Shown in pieces: positions 36,048 to 47,990 of a stretch of DNA of 64,000 bases. The number at the start of each line of letters is the position of its first letter. Within the stretch, counting starts at the first letter, position 1. Below the pieces are notes generated by a model. The model searched no databases. It was not told the origin of the DNA and worked only from the letters and a program-made list of their open reading frames with translations. The position numbers and the translations under genes are program-made. Origin of the DNA: Ashinkailepas kermadecensis (taxonomy: Eukaryota; Arthropoda; Thecostraca; Neolepadidae). The stretch lies in NCBI GenBank assembly GCA_034440615.1, contig JAOTOM010004961.1, positions 530,001-594,000 on the forward strand, written 5' to 3'.

Positions 36048-36937
36048 GTCTGGCCGGGCGTCGGTCGCACCTGGGCGCACACCTGGCCACACGCCAAATC
36101 GGGCCGCGCGCCACCCGGGTCGCAGCACATCCACCTGAAGCGTCGCCGTACTCAGTCGTTCGTGCACGCCAACGGAGCGAACCGGTGCAGAGACGGCCGA
36201 TCCGCCCCGCGACCGATGCCACCCCACCCCGCCTCGTGCAAAAACCTGGTTCACGCCCGAGACGGCACCGGCCGACCGTCGCCGCTATCAACAATTAAAT
36301 CTTTCCAAAGGCTGCGCTCCAAGACGAGACTTTCATCCAACCGGCCGATCACGCGATAGGGAATATTTGGAAATAATTGCGCGCCGCCTTTTGTTGTGTC
36401 ACTCCGATTGCGATGAGCCAAGAGCTCATTTCCGCTGTCCATAGATGGCTCCGGCGATAGCGCGCGGATCTGATTATGCGGCGATACTCGCGCCATATCA
36501 CCAACCGCGCCAATTAGCCGGCTAAAACATGCCGTCCCGGCCGCTGGTCGGCAGTCCGCCGCTCGCCTAATCAGTCCCGACCAACAAACGCTGCAATTGT
36601 GCCGACGGCGCCCTTCGGACGTGAAGATGGCCGGATTGGGGTGTCCGCCGCCGGTCGCAGACACGCCGACAATCGGCCAGTTGCGAGTGTGCCGCCGGCA
36701 GGGAGCGGCACGCGGCCGGTTGTCGGCAGGAGCGGGAGCGGGAGGGGAGGGGAGGGGGAGGTGCGCCGGCTGACGGGCCGCCGGACGCGCTGTTGTGCCA
36801 ACACTGGCCGCCGGCCGCCGGCCGATGGATGGCTCGTTACGGACCCGGCCGGCGGCCGTGGCACTGAGGCCGGCTTTACGGCCGATCATTCGGCCGCCGC
36901 TCTGTTGTTCAAGATTGCAGGAATCGAGTGGCCGATC
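36048..36937. other. CpG-rich single-copy DNA
   Basis: Includes GGGAGCGGGAGGGGAGGGGAG near 36730 and several CCAAT/ATTAGCC motifs. Open frames are long because of base composition. No domain or splice-supported exon recognised. Confidence 0.4.
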
Positions 36938-37060
36938 GGTGGCAGCTGCCGGTCGGTGGCAGCTGCCGGTCGGTGGCAGCTGCCGGTCGGTGGCAGCTGC
37001 CGGCCGGTGGTAGCTGCCGGCCGGTGGCAGCTGCCGGTCGGTGGCAGCTGCCGGTCGGTG
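36938..37060. repeat. 17-bp minisatellite with 10-bp palindrome, about 7 copies
   Basis: Unit GGTGGCAGCTGCCGGTC. GGCAGCTGCC is a perfect palindrome containing CAGCTG. Confidence 0.96.
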
Positions 37061-37104
37061 GGCATCTGACAAAGCCCGAGTCGAGGTCGCCATCGACACG
37101 TAGC

Positions 37105-38120
37105 CACCAGCACTCGTCAGCACCAGACACACTCGTCAACACCAGCCACACTCGTCAACACCAGCCACACTCGTCAGCACCAGCCACACTCGTCAGCACC
37201 AGCCACACTCGTCAACACCAGCCACACTCGTCAACACCCGCCACACTCGTCAGCACCCGCCCACACTCGTCAGCACCAGCCACACTCGTCAACACCCGCC
37301 ACACTCGTCAACACCAGCCACACTCGTCAACACCCGCCCCACTCGTCAGCACCAGCCACACTCGTCAGCACCAGCCACACTCTTCAACACCAGCCACACT
37401 CGTCAACACCCGCCACACTCGTCAACACCAGCCACACTCGTCAACACCCGCCACACTCGTCAGCACCCGCCCACACTCGTCAACACCAGCCACACTCGTC
37501 AGCACCAGCCACACTTGTCAACACCCGCCACACTCGTCAACACTAGCCACACTCGTCAGCACCAGCCACACTCGTAAGCACCAGCGACACTCGTCAACAC
37601 CCGCCACACTCGTCAACACTAGCCACACTCGTCAGCACCAGCCACACTCGTCAGCAGCAGCCACACTCGCCAGCAGCAGACACACTCGTCAACACCCGCC
37701 ACACTCGTCAGCACCAGCCACACTCGTCAGCACCAGCCACACTCGTCAGCACCAGCCACACTCGTCAACACCAGCCACACTCGTCAACACCAGCCACACT
37801 CGTCAGCACCAGCCACACTCGTCAGCACCAGCCACACTCGTCAACACCCGCCACACTCGTCAACACTAGCCACACTCGTCAACACTAGCCACACTCGTCA
37901 ACACCAGCCACACTCGTCAGCACCAGCCACACTCGTCAACACTAGCCACACTCGTCAGCACCAGCCACACTCGTCAGCAGCAGCCACACTCGCCAGCAGC
38001 AGCCACACTCGTCAACACCAGCCACACTCGTCAACACTAGCCACACTCGTCAACACTAGCCACACTCGTCAGCACCAGCCACACTCGTCAACACTAGCCA
38101 CACTCGTCAGCACCCGTCCA
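37105..38120. repeat. 19-bp minisatellite, about 53 copies
   Basis: Unit ACCAGCCACACTCGTCARC, with variants ACCCGCC, ACTAGCC and AGCAGCC. Since 19 is not divisible by three, the 313-codon open frame through it cycles frames and is a by-product. Confidence 0.98.
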
Positions 38121-38530
38121 CGCTCGACACTCGAGACAGATCTGCCGACTCAACACACTTGTTCTGCGAGGGGTGGCAATCTTTAAAAAAAAAACAATGT
38201 TATGGGAAGCCACACTGTTCAACGGCAAAAGGCCCGCGAAACGGTATCCTTTAGCGGCACCCTTTGGCGGCATAAGCTTTATGAGGCGGTACCCTGCAGG
38301 CAGTATGCTATTTTGCGGGAGCAGAATTGATGTACATTCCGCACGCGAAAAATGGAAACTATCAAAGTAACGATTAAGTATGGCTATTCTTGGGGCATTG
38401 GTTCCGAGAGGCCAACTCTTGCGCCACCTTTTCTTCGAGGTGGCACACTCTTGCAGCATATACTTTGCAAGGCCAGATTCTCTATACGCATAACGGCTGT
38501 GAAGCGGCAATCTTTCGAAACAAAATTTTC
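38121..38530. other. unique DNA
   Basis: GGCGGTACCC and GCGGCACCCT phrases here may be decayed outer copies of the adjoining 32-bp array. No gene recognised. Confidence 0.5.
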
Positions 38531-38800
38531 GCAGCGACCCCAGCTGTGTAAAGCGGCACCCTCCAGCGACCCCAGCTGTGTAAAGTGGCACCCTCCAGCG
38601 ACCCCGGCTAGGTGAAGCGGCACCCTCTACCGACCCAGATTGTGTAAGGCGGCACTCTCCAGCGACCCCGGCTAGGTGAGGCGGTACCCTCTAGCGGCCT
38701 CGGTTTTGTGAGCCAGCACTCTCCAGCGGCCCCGACGCTATAAGGTGGCACTCTCCAGCGGCCCTAGCTCCGTGAAGAGGCACCCTCCAGTGACCCTTGT
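38531..38800. repeat. 32-bp minisatellite, about 8 copies, diverged
   Basis: Unit AGCGACCCCAGCTGTGTAAA plus GCGGCACCCTCC. Copies to the right are increasingly diverged. Confidence 0.93.
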
Positions 38801-39117
38801 GACGCCTGGACATCAGTGGCCTTGGCTCCACGAGGCGGTACTCTTACAGCGAGCGTGGTAATTAGCGGGGCACATTGACCGTAACGGCGGAAGGCAGTGC
38901 TGCGGCACACTGGCGTCAGCCAGCAGTGTGGGTGGGATGGGGGTGAAGTCGACACTGGCCGGACGACAAGGACCCAGACGGAACCCACCCGGCGCCGCAC
39001 ACCCATTCTCCGAATACAAGTTACCCGGGCCGACACTGGGTGTGGGTGGGATGGGGTGACAGACCTTGCTTCCTCTGCTAGTACAGATAAATCGCCACTG
39101 CATCTGTTGGCACTGAG

Positions 39118-39396
39118 GAACCACCGCTGCCGCTGCTGGTACGGAGGAATTACCGCTGCCGCTGCCGGTACGGAGGAATTACCGCTGCCGCTGCTGATAT
39201 GGAGGAATTACCGCTGCCGCTGCTGGTACGGAAGAATTACATCTGCCGCTGCTGGTATGGAGGAATTACCGCTGCCGCTGCTGGTATGGAGGAATTACCG
39301 CTGCCGCTGCTGGTATGGAGGAATTACCGCTGCCGCTGCTGGTACGGAGGAATTACATCTGCCGCTGCTGGTACGGAGGTATTGCCGCTGCCGCTG
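39118..39396. repeat. 29-bp minisatellite A, about 9.5 copies
   Basis: Unit ACCGCTGCCGCTGCTGGTAC plus GGAGGAATT, with variants TATGG and ACATCTGCC. Confidence 0.96.
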
Positions 39397-39416
39397 CAGC
39401 AGCCGTGGACTCCCTC

Positions 39417-39685
39417 TGATGCTTCTGCCAGCACCAATGAGTGGTTAATGCTTCTGCCAGCACCAATGAGTGGTTGATACTTCTGCCAGCACCAATGAGT
39501 GGTTGATACTTCTGCCAGCACCAATGAGTGGTTGATACTTCTGCCAGCACCAATGAGTGGTTGATACTTCTGCCAGCACCAATGAGTGGTTGATACTTCT
39601 GCCAGCACCAATGAGTGGCTGATACTTCTGCCAGCACCAATGAGTGGTTGATACTTCTGCCAGCACCAATGAGTGGCTGATGCTC
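39417..39685. repeat. 29-bp minisatellite B, about 9 copies
   Basis: Unit TACTTCTGCCAGCACCAATG plus AGTGGTTGA. It has the same period as the adjoining array but no obvious sequence relation. Confidence 0.97.
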
Positions 39686-39744
39686 CTGTCAGCGCCATTC
39701 AGTGCGCCGACACAGCCACGCAGAGTCATTGCTATCGCTGAGCG

Positions 39745-40030
39745 CAGTTGAGTCATTATAGCCCATGCTGGGACCATGGAGAAAATACAGGAGCCACCAT
39801 AGCCCCTGCTGTGACCGTGTGTCAGCACAGGAGTCACAACAGCCCGTGCTGCGACCATTGAGTCACCACAGGAGTCACTACAGCCCGTGCTGCGACCATT
39901 GAGTCACCACAGGAGCAACTGCAGCCCATGCTGGGACCATTGAGTATACATAGGAGCAACTACAACCCGTGCTGGGACCATGGTATATACAAATGAACAG
40001 CTACAGCCCGTGCTGGGACCCTGGGACCAT
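39745..40030. repeat. about 41-bp minisatellite, diverged
   Basis: Units of the form GAGTCACCACAGGAGTCACT plus ACAGCCCGTGCTGCGACCATT. Copies vary (GAGTATACATAGGAGCAACT). Confidence 0.9.
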
Positions 40031-40500
40031 TCTGTTGCTGGCGTCGCTGAGTCATGGCTGTCGGCCGGTAGCCAGCAGAAGCGGAGGCCCGGCGGCCTAA
40101 CCGGCTCCGTTATGCCCACGTTCATCACACGGGCCGCGAAACCGCACACAATTACCGCTAATTCAATATATTAAAGAGGGCGAGAGGGCGGTGCGGCCCC
40201 CGTGGCACGGCCCGGTCCGCGTGCCCGCAGGCTCGGCACGGACCGGGCCGTCGGCATTCCTGCTGCGCCGGGCCACTCGGTTTCGCCAGTCCAGATACAC
40301 ACTCTGCATGGTGTCTGACACTACCTGACCCTACCTGAAACCGCCATCAGCCGCCAGCACAGCTGGCAACAGTCCCCGCCGAGCATGTTTCAGTTAGAAC
40401 GGCATGGCAGGCCCACCGGCAGAACACCGTGGACCACTATCGAATTACTCTTGCATGTGCGTACATCTCGCTCACATCTGCTCAGCTGGAACAATGAAAC
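40031..40500. other. GC-rich unique DNA
   Basis: No gene recognised. Contains GCACGGCCCGGTCCGCGTGC, partly self-complementary with downstream GGCACGGACCGGGCCG. Confidence 0.5.
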
Positions 40501-40501
40501 C

Positions 40502-41075
40502 GTTTTGCTTGTCTGGACACACCGTGACAGGAGGTACGGGTGCCACAGTCACAGCAGTGCCGCGTGTATTGCTCAGTTCAGGTATCTGGCTATCTGGACA
40601 CACCGTGACGGGAGGTACGGGGGTGCCACAGTCACAGCAGTGCCGCGTGTATTGCTCAGTTCAGGTATCTGGCTGTCTGGACACACCGTGGTAGGAGGTA
40701 CGGGTGCCACAGTCACAGCAGTGCCGCGTGTATTGCTCAGTTCAGGTATCTGGCTGTCTGGACACACCGTGGTAGGAGGTACGGGTGCCACAGTCACAGC
40801 AGTGCCGCGTGTATTGCTCAGTTCAGGTATCTGGCTATCTGGACACACCGTGACAGGAGGTACGGGTGCCACAGACACAGCAGTGCCGCGTGTATTGCTC
40901 AGTTCAGGTATCTGGCTGTCTGGACACACCGTGACAGGAGGTACGGGTGCCACAGACACGGCAGTGCCGCGTGTATTGCTCAGTTCAGGTATCTGGCTGT
41001 CTGGACACACCGTGGTAGGAGGTACGGGTGCCACAGACACGGCAGTGTCGCGTGTATTGCTCAGTCCAGGTAGCT
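40502..41075. repeat. 81-bp minisatellite, about 7 copies
   Basis: Unit GTCTGGACACACCGTGACAG, GAGGTACGGGTGCCACAGTC, ACAGCAGTGCCGCGTGTATT, GCTCAGTTCAGGTATCTGGCT. An extra G in the second copy (about 40620) shifts the frame. The 307-codon plus-strand open frame uses two frames of the unit, which argues against coding. Confidence 0.97.
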
Positions 41076-41393
41076 GGGTGCCCAATGCCCATCTATACGA
41101 TAACAGCCACGCACTAGCACTGGCTGTGGTAACGGAAGGCTTCAAGATGGGACTCGGTATCCGCGGTGGGCACAGGCACGTTGCAATCACCCACCACTGC
41201 CCACACCAGCCAAACACTGCAGACAACTTAACGTTAGGTTTATCAGCAACGGACCAGCAGCACGAGCTGCAATCAGCATGCATCCCAATCAGTGTATTCC
41301 TACATTAAAGGAACGTTCGATACGAAGTAGGCAGCACGCGCCGCCTGTACTAAATCAATGGCGGCGGCCCATACTTCAGGTCGGTGTCTACAG

Positions 41394-41580
41394 AGTCGGA
41401 CGGGTCGTGCCCTGATGGATCCGCACCGCGCCTGACCCAACTTCAGGTCGATGTCTGCAGGCTCGGACGGGTCGTGCACTGATGGATCTGCACCGCGCCT
41501 GACCCAACTTCAGGTCGATGTCTGCAGGCTCGGACGGGTCGTGCACTGATGGATCTGCACCGCGCCTGACCCAACTCATC
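41394..41580. repeat. 67-bp tandem repeat, about 2.8 copies
   Basis: Starts of equivalent units at 41394, 41461 and 41528; GCTCGGACGGGTCGTGCACT. Confidence 0.95.
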
Positions 41581-41756
41581 GTCAGCACTGATTGATCAGC
41601 GGCGGAACTCCAAGAAAACGGCCGGCGACCAGTCAGTTAAAACACTATCTTTGATCCGGGGAACAGAGACCTTATGGTTGACAGTGATAATCATTGAGGG
41701 GAGGAAGCGACCCCGCAAATGTCTAAAATCGACCTTTGTACCGACGAACACTGGCA

Positions 41757-42003
41757 GCCACCCACCGGCACCTACCGACTCTCACCGGCACCCAGTGACT
41801 CTCACCGGCACGCACCGACTCCTACTGGCATCCGCCGTCACCCGCCGGCACATACCGACTCTCACCGGCATCCACCGACTTTCACCGGCACCCGCCAGCA
41901 CCTACCGACTCTCACCGGCACCCACCGACTCTCGCCGGCACCCACCGACTTTCACCGGCACCCACCGACTCTCACCGGCACCTGCCGGCACCCACCGGCA
42001 CAC
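41757..42003. repeat. 20-bp minisatellite, about 12 copies
   Basis: Unit CGACTCTCACCGGCACCCAC, with TTTCACC and CGCC variants. Confidence 0.95.
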
Positions 42004-42566
42004 GGTGGCAGCCACAGACGTCCAACAGATGGCGCCACGCTAATACACTCACGCTTATGCACCAATTAATGCAAATCGTTCGAGATATTCGGCAGTAATT
42101 GGCCATTGTCAACATTGCAGCGTATCGGTAATGGCGGGGAGAGCCGAGTGGTGTCATTACCGTAATAGCCGACCGTGGCCGTGCTTGACGAGCGGTGTGT
42201 TGCATCCGCCCGTCACGCCAGCTGCCGGCCCAATGTGACACACCGTCAGCCGTCAGCCTGCAGACTGACCGTCGACTGACACATGCCGAGCTGTTCTGTC
42301 AGCGGGGAGACGTGTGTGACATTGGCCATCAGCCTGACCCCATGGGCTGGCTGCGCCACCGTCGGTACAAGGCTTGTGCCGGAGTGTGACGCATTGCATA
42401 CGAGGCTTCTGCCCAGCGGCGACGACGAGCACAAGGCTGCTTCACGGCCATGACGTGTCGTGACGTCAGACCGAGTGGTAGAGTTACCCGAGCTGCCGTA
42501 GCGTCTGTAGCAGCGACTGTAGCAGCGAACGGGCTGCTAGTCCCGGACTATGCTTACCTAAGACGT
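42004..42566. other. unique DNA
   Basis: No gene recognised. Confidence 0.5.
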
Positions 42567-42890
42567 CGCCATGTCCTGTATTCTGTTTACTGTCCGCCAT
42601 GTCCCGTTGTACGGTGGCTGTCCGCCATGTCCTGTGTTCTGTTTCCTGTCCGCCATGTCCCGTTGTACGGTGGCTGTCCCCCGTGCCCTATGTTCTGTTC
42701 ACTGCCCGCCACGTCCCGTTGTACGGTGGCTGTCCGCCATGTCCTGTGTTCTGTTCACTGTCCGCCATGTCCTGTGTTCTGTTTACTGTCCGCCATGTCC
42801 CGTTGTACGGTCGCTGTCCGCCATGACCTGTGTTCTGTTTACTGTCCGCCATGTCCCGTTGTACGGTGGCTGTCCGCCATGTCCTTCAGT
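42567..42890. repeat. 28-bp minisatellite with two alternating unit types
   Basis: Type A is CCGCCATGTCCCGTTGTACG plus GTGGCTGT. Type B is CCGCCATGTCCTGTGTTCTG plus TTTACTGT. They share the first ten bases and alternate in most of the array. Confidence 0.95.
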
Positions 42891-43214
42891 GGTGTGTTCC
42901 TGAGTCACAGCAGCAGAAGCAGCCGCTCCCACGATGGAGACCTCTGCTCTGGAAGCGGCACCGCAGCCGCAAGCTGCAAAGGCAGCCAGAGGCCGGCCCC
43001 CGGCCACGGAAGCGCTAAATACGGGCCCGTGTTACTTATGTTCGCCGCATGAATAAGTAAACAAACTTTAATTAGCAGCGTCAAATTAGCACAAGTGCCG
43101 GTCGTGCACCGACGGCTGGCGAACAGCTATAGTTCTGGCGCGGTACCGGCGCCCGAAGCATCACACCTGTGCAGAGCCGCAGCACCATAAGGCATAGGTG
43201 CTGCCAGCTCTGTG
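42891..43214. other. unique DNA
   Basis: No gene recognised. Confidence 0.5.
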
Positions 43215-43560
43215 TGACCTGCGGGGTGGCGGAGACGTCGCCACGAACGCGGGGCAGCAGTACCGGGCGACAAACGTGCTGCCAGCTCTGCATGGTCTGT
43301 GGGTCGGCGGGGGCGCTGCACCTCTGCAGGATCACAACACCGGGATAACAGCGATACCACCAGCCCTCTGTGGTTTGTGGGTCAGCGGGGGCGCCACACC
43401 TCTGCAGGATCACAACACCGGGATGACAGCGATACCGCCAGCCCTCTGTGGTCTGTGGGTCGGCGGGGGCGCCACACCTCTGCAGGATCACAACACCGGG
43501 ATAACAGCGATACCGCCAGCCCTCTGTGGTTTGTGGGTCAGCGGGGGCGCCACACCTCGA
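43215..43560. repeat. 78-bp tandem repeat, about 4 copies
   Basis: Unit contains CTCTGTGGTTTGTGGGTCAG, CGGGGGCGCCACACCTCTGC, AGGATCACAACACCGGGATA and ACAGCGATACCGCCAGCC. Outer copies are diverged. Confidence 0.95.
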
Positions 43561-44017
43561 GAGCCGAACATTGGGGCGACAACGGCGCTACCAGCTCCGC
43601 ACGGCCACACACTGCTGTGAGCTCTGGGTGGTGAAACTACTGGATGTTTGAGGCACCAGGGGAGCTCTCGACAACTGCAGTGCTGATGAGAACGAGGTGC
43701 AAGATCTAGAAGAAGTAGCACTGGACCAATGTAGACACCACAAGCACATCGTGCCAGTAGTAAGCAGTGGAAGCGAAGCATCTGAACATGGTCGTGACAC
43801 GAAGGTTGTTTGATTGGCTATTTGGAACTCAGGGCGCTTCAACCGCATTCGCCACACATCACCCATGACCACGTTAGTGAGAACAAGCAGCATGAGTTCC
43901 TGCGAGATGAAGCAGCTCGTGATACTAGACGGTGCCGGCGGTGGTGCGGGAGGCGGAGGGGTGGTGAAGGAGGCGGAGGGGTGGTGCGGGAGGCGGAGGG
44001 GTAGCGCGTGACACGCG
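43561..44017. other. unique DNA
   Basis: The stretch 43805-43865 weakly resembles the LINE/SINE tail sequence at 33.5 kb, but the match is too poor to call. No gene recognised. Confidence 0.4.
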
Positions 44018-44829
<812 letters not shown>

Positions 44830-45992
44830 ACGCTCACAATCATCCGACAGTGGCCACAACTGAGACTCAGTCAGCAGAACATCACCCTGACACAGTCACA
44901 ATCATCTGACAGTGGCCACAACTGAGACCCTGCCAGCAGAACATCACCCTGACACAGTCACAATCATCTGACAGTGGCCACAACTGAGACCCTGCCAGCA
45001 GAACATCACCCCGACACAGTCACAATCATCCGACAGTGGCCACAACTGAGACCCTGACAGCAGAACATCACCCCGACACAGTCACAATCATCCGACAGTG
45101 GCCACAACTGAGACCCTGCCAGCAGAACATCACCCCGACACAGTCACAATCATCTGACAGTGGCCACAACTGAGACTCAGTCAGCAGAACATCACCCCGA
45201 CACAGTCACAATCATCCGACAGTGGCCACAACTGAGACCCTGCCAGCAGAACATCACCCCGACACAGTCACAATCATCCGACAGTGGCCACAACTGAGAC
45301 CCTGCCAGCAGAACATCACCCCGACACAGTCACAATCATCCGACAGTGGCCACAACTGAGACTCAGTCAGCAGAACATCACCCCGACACAGTCACAATCA
45401 TCAGACAGTGGCCACAACTGAGACCCTGCCAGCAGAACATCACCCCGACACAGTCACAATCATCCGACAGTGGCCACAACTGAGACCCTGCCAGCAGAAC
45501 ATCACCCCGACACAGTCACAATCATCAGACAGTGGCCACAACTGAGACCCTGCCAGCAGAACATCACCCCGACACAGTCACAATCATCAGACAGTGGCCA
45601 CAACCGAGACCCTGCCAGCAGAACATCACCCCGACACAGTCACAATCATCTGACAGTGGCCACAACTGAGACCCTGCCAGCAGAACATCACCCCGACACA
45701 GCCACAATCATCAGACAGTGGCCACAACTGAGACTCAGTCAGCAGAACATCACCCCGACACAGTCACAATCATCCGACAGTGGCCACAACTGAGACCCTG
45801 CCAGTAGAACATCACCCCGACACAGTCACAATCATCAGACAGTGGCCACAACTGAGACCCTGCCAGCAGAACATCACCCCGACACAGTCACAATCATCCG
45901 ACAGTGGCCACAACTGAGACCCTGCCAGCAGAACATCACCCCGACACAGTCACAATCATCTGACAGTGGCCACAACCGAGACCCTGCCAGCC
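44830..45992. repeat. 62-bp minisatellite, about 18.5 copies
   Basis: Unit CAGTCACAATCATCCGACAG, TGGCCACAACTGAGACCCTG, CCAGCAGAACATCACCCCGA, CA. Variants: ATCTGACAG, ATCAGACAG, ACTCAGTCAGCAG. Confidence 0.98.
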
Positions 45993-46127
45993 GGCGCTCC
46001 GCCCACACCAGCCGCGCCATTTCCGATAGCCCGCCACCGGCCATCACGGACAAGAGGTTATGCACCAGGTACCGGGCGGGTCCGGCGGACCCATGGCAGA
46101 CACGTGGTAGGAGCGTACTGTATGGGC

Positions 46128-47105
46128 GTGCTGCACGGCCATACAGCCATACACTGGCCACTACCGTGCCATTATACCGAGGCTCTCGGGCAGCCATACG
46201 CTGTCCCAATGCCGTGCCATTATACCGCGACTCCCGGACAGCCATACACTGTCCCACTGCCGTGCCATTATACCGAGGCTCTCGGGCAGCCATACGCTGT
46301 CCCAATGCCGTGCCATTATACCGCGGCTCCCGGACAGTCATACACTGCCCCACTGCCGTCTCATTATACCGCGGCTCCCGGACAGCCATACACTGTCCCA
46401 CTGCCGTGCCATTATACCGCGGCTCCCGGACAGTCATACACTGACCTACTGCCGTGCCATTATACCGCGGCTCCCGGACAGCCATACACTGTCCCACCGC
46501 CGTGCCATTACACCGCGGCTCCCGGACAGACATACACTGACCTATTGCCGTGCCATTATACCGCGGCTCCCGGACAGTCATACACTGCCCCACTGCCGTC
46601 TCATTATACCGCGGCTCCCGGACAGCCATACACTGTCCCACTGCCGTGCCATTATACCGCGGCTCCCGGACAGTCATACACTGACCTACTGCCGTGCCAT
46701 TCTACCGCGGCTCCCGGACAGCCATACACTGTCCCACTGCCGTGCCATTATACCGCGGCTTCCGGACAGTCATACACTGACCTACTGCCGTGCCATTATA
46801 CCGCGGCTCCCGGACAGTCATACACTGTCCCACTGCCGTCTCATTATACCGCGGCTCCCGGACAGCCATACACTGTCCCACTGCCGTGCCATTATACCGC
46901 GGCTCCCGGACAGTCATACACTGACCTACTGCCGTGCCATTCTACCGCGGCTCCCGGACAGCCATACACTGTCCCACTGCCGTGCCATTATACCGCGGCT
47001 CCCGGACAGTCATACACTGACCTACTGCCGTGCCATTATACCGCGGCTCCCGGACAGTCATACACTGTCCCACTGCCGTGCCATTGTACCGCGGCTCCCA
47101 GACAG
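46128..47105. repeat. 48-bp minisatellite with 240-bp higher-order repeat
   Basis: Unit GCCGTGCCATTATACCGCGG, CTCCCGGACAGCCATACACT, GTCCCACT, about 20 copies. Diagnostic variants repeat every five units: GCCGTCTCATTATACC at about 46357, 46597 and 46837, and CCATTCTACCGCGG at about 46698 and 46938, each 240 bp apart. The first four or so copies are outside the higher-order pattern. The unit is divisible by three, which keeps a plus-strand frame open for 513 codons with a 16-residue repeat. This is not treated as a gene because the frame has no gene context. Confidence 0.97.
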
Positions 47106-47183
47106 CACAGGGCAGCCGTACACTGCCCCAACACACACAGTATCTTAAGTCGGTATCCACAGGGGATCACTGAAGGGGGAATC

Positions 47184-47483
47184 GCCTGCGCGCCAGTCCG
47201 CTCCAGGTGTGCACCAGACAATGTCCCACAACCGCCTGCGCGCCAGTCCGCTCCGAGTGTACACCAGACAATGTCCCACAACAGCCTGCGCGCCAGTCCG
47301 CTCCAGGTGTGCACCAGACAATGTCCCACAACCGCCTGCGCGCCAGTCCGCTCCAGATGTGCACCAGACAATGTCCCACAACCGCCTGCGCGCCAGTCCG
47401 CTCCAGATGTGCACCAGACAATGTCCCACAACCGCCTGCGCGCCAGTCCGCTCCGAGTGTACACCAGACAATGTCCCACAATA
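47184..47483. repeat. 50-bp tandem repeat, 6 copies
   Basis: Unit GCCTGCGCGCCAGTCCGCTC, CAGGTGTGCACCAGACAATG, TCCCACAACC. Confidence 0.97.
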
Positions 47484-47887
47484 GATGTTGGACGAGACTG
47501 TCGGTGAAAACTATTTTCAAAGGGTGGTGGAACAAAGTGAAAATCAAAATATGATACAAATTAAGAAAGAGTGCTTGATATGTGCATCCAATCGCCTGCA
47601 CGTGACCCCATTAGCTGACAAAATATAAGCATTCGATTATCCAAACGCACAAGTGTTTATGCTATGGATTAGTATGAAGGCGAGGATTTTTTCCTTTGTT
47701 AGATTTGTTGTACAAGGGAAGGGAGTTGTTGAAAATTGTTCGTGACACGGGGCCACACAAAGAGAATGCCTTCCGACTGGACGACGTCTCACTCGCCACC
47801 AGACATATTTGTTACGCTGGCAGCGGGCTCTTCCAGAGCATGAGGGTTGGTTGATTGGCGGTCACTGGAGCGGCGGCTCATGTGTAG
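47484..47887. other. unique DNA
   Basis: No gene recognised. Confidence 0.5.
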
Positions 47888-47990
47888 CGGCCGGGACACG
47901 GCCGGGACACAGCCGGGACACGGCCGGGACACGGCCGGGACACAGCCGGGACACAGCCGGGACACAGCCGGGACACAGCCGGGACACGGC
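47888..47990. repeat. 11-bp minisatellite, about 9 copies
   Basis: Unit GCCGGGACACR with R as A or G. Confidence 0.95.

Noticed and set aside
40385..41308. 307-codon plus-strand frame with 27-residue repeats
   Set aside because: The reading frame changes between unit copies after a one-base insertion, so the repeated peptide is not conserved throughout.
43805..43870. Another LINE/SINE tail copy
   Set aside because: Only scattered identity with the 33.5-kb and 57.2-kb tails, and no target-site duplication.
45966..47507. 513-codon plus-strand frame with 16-residue repeats
   Set aside because: Unit length divisible by three explains it, and the frame crosses three unrelated sequences (two arrays and a unique spacer).
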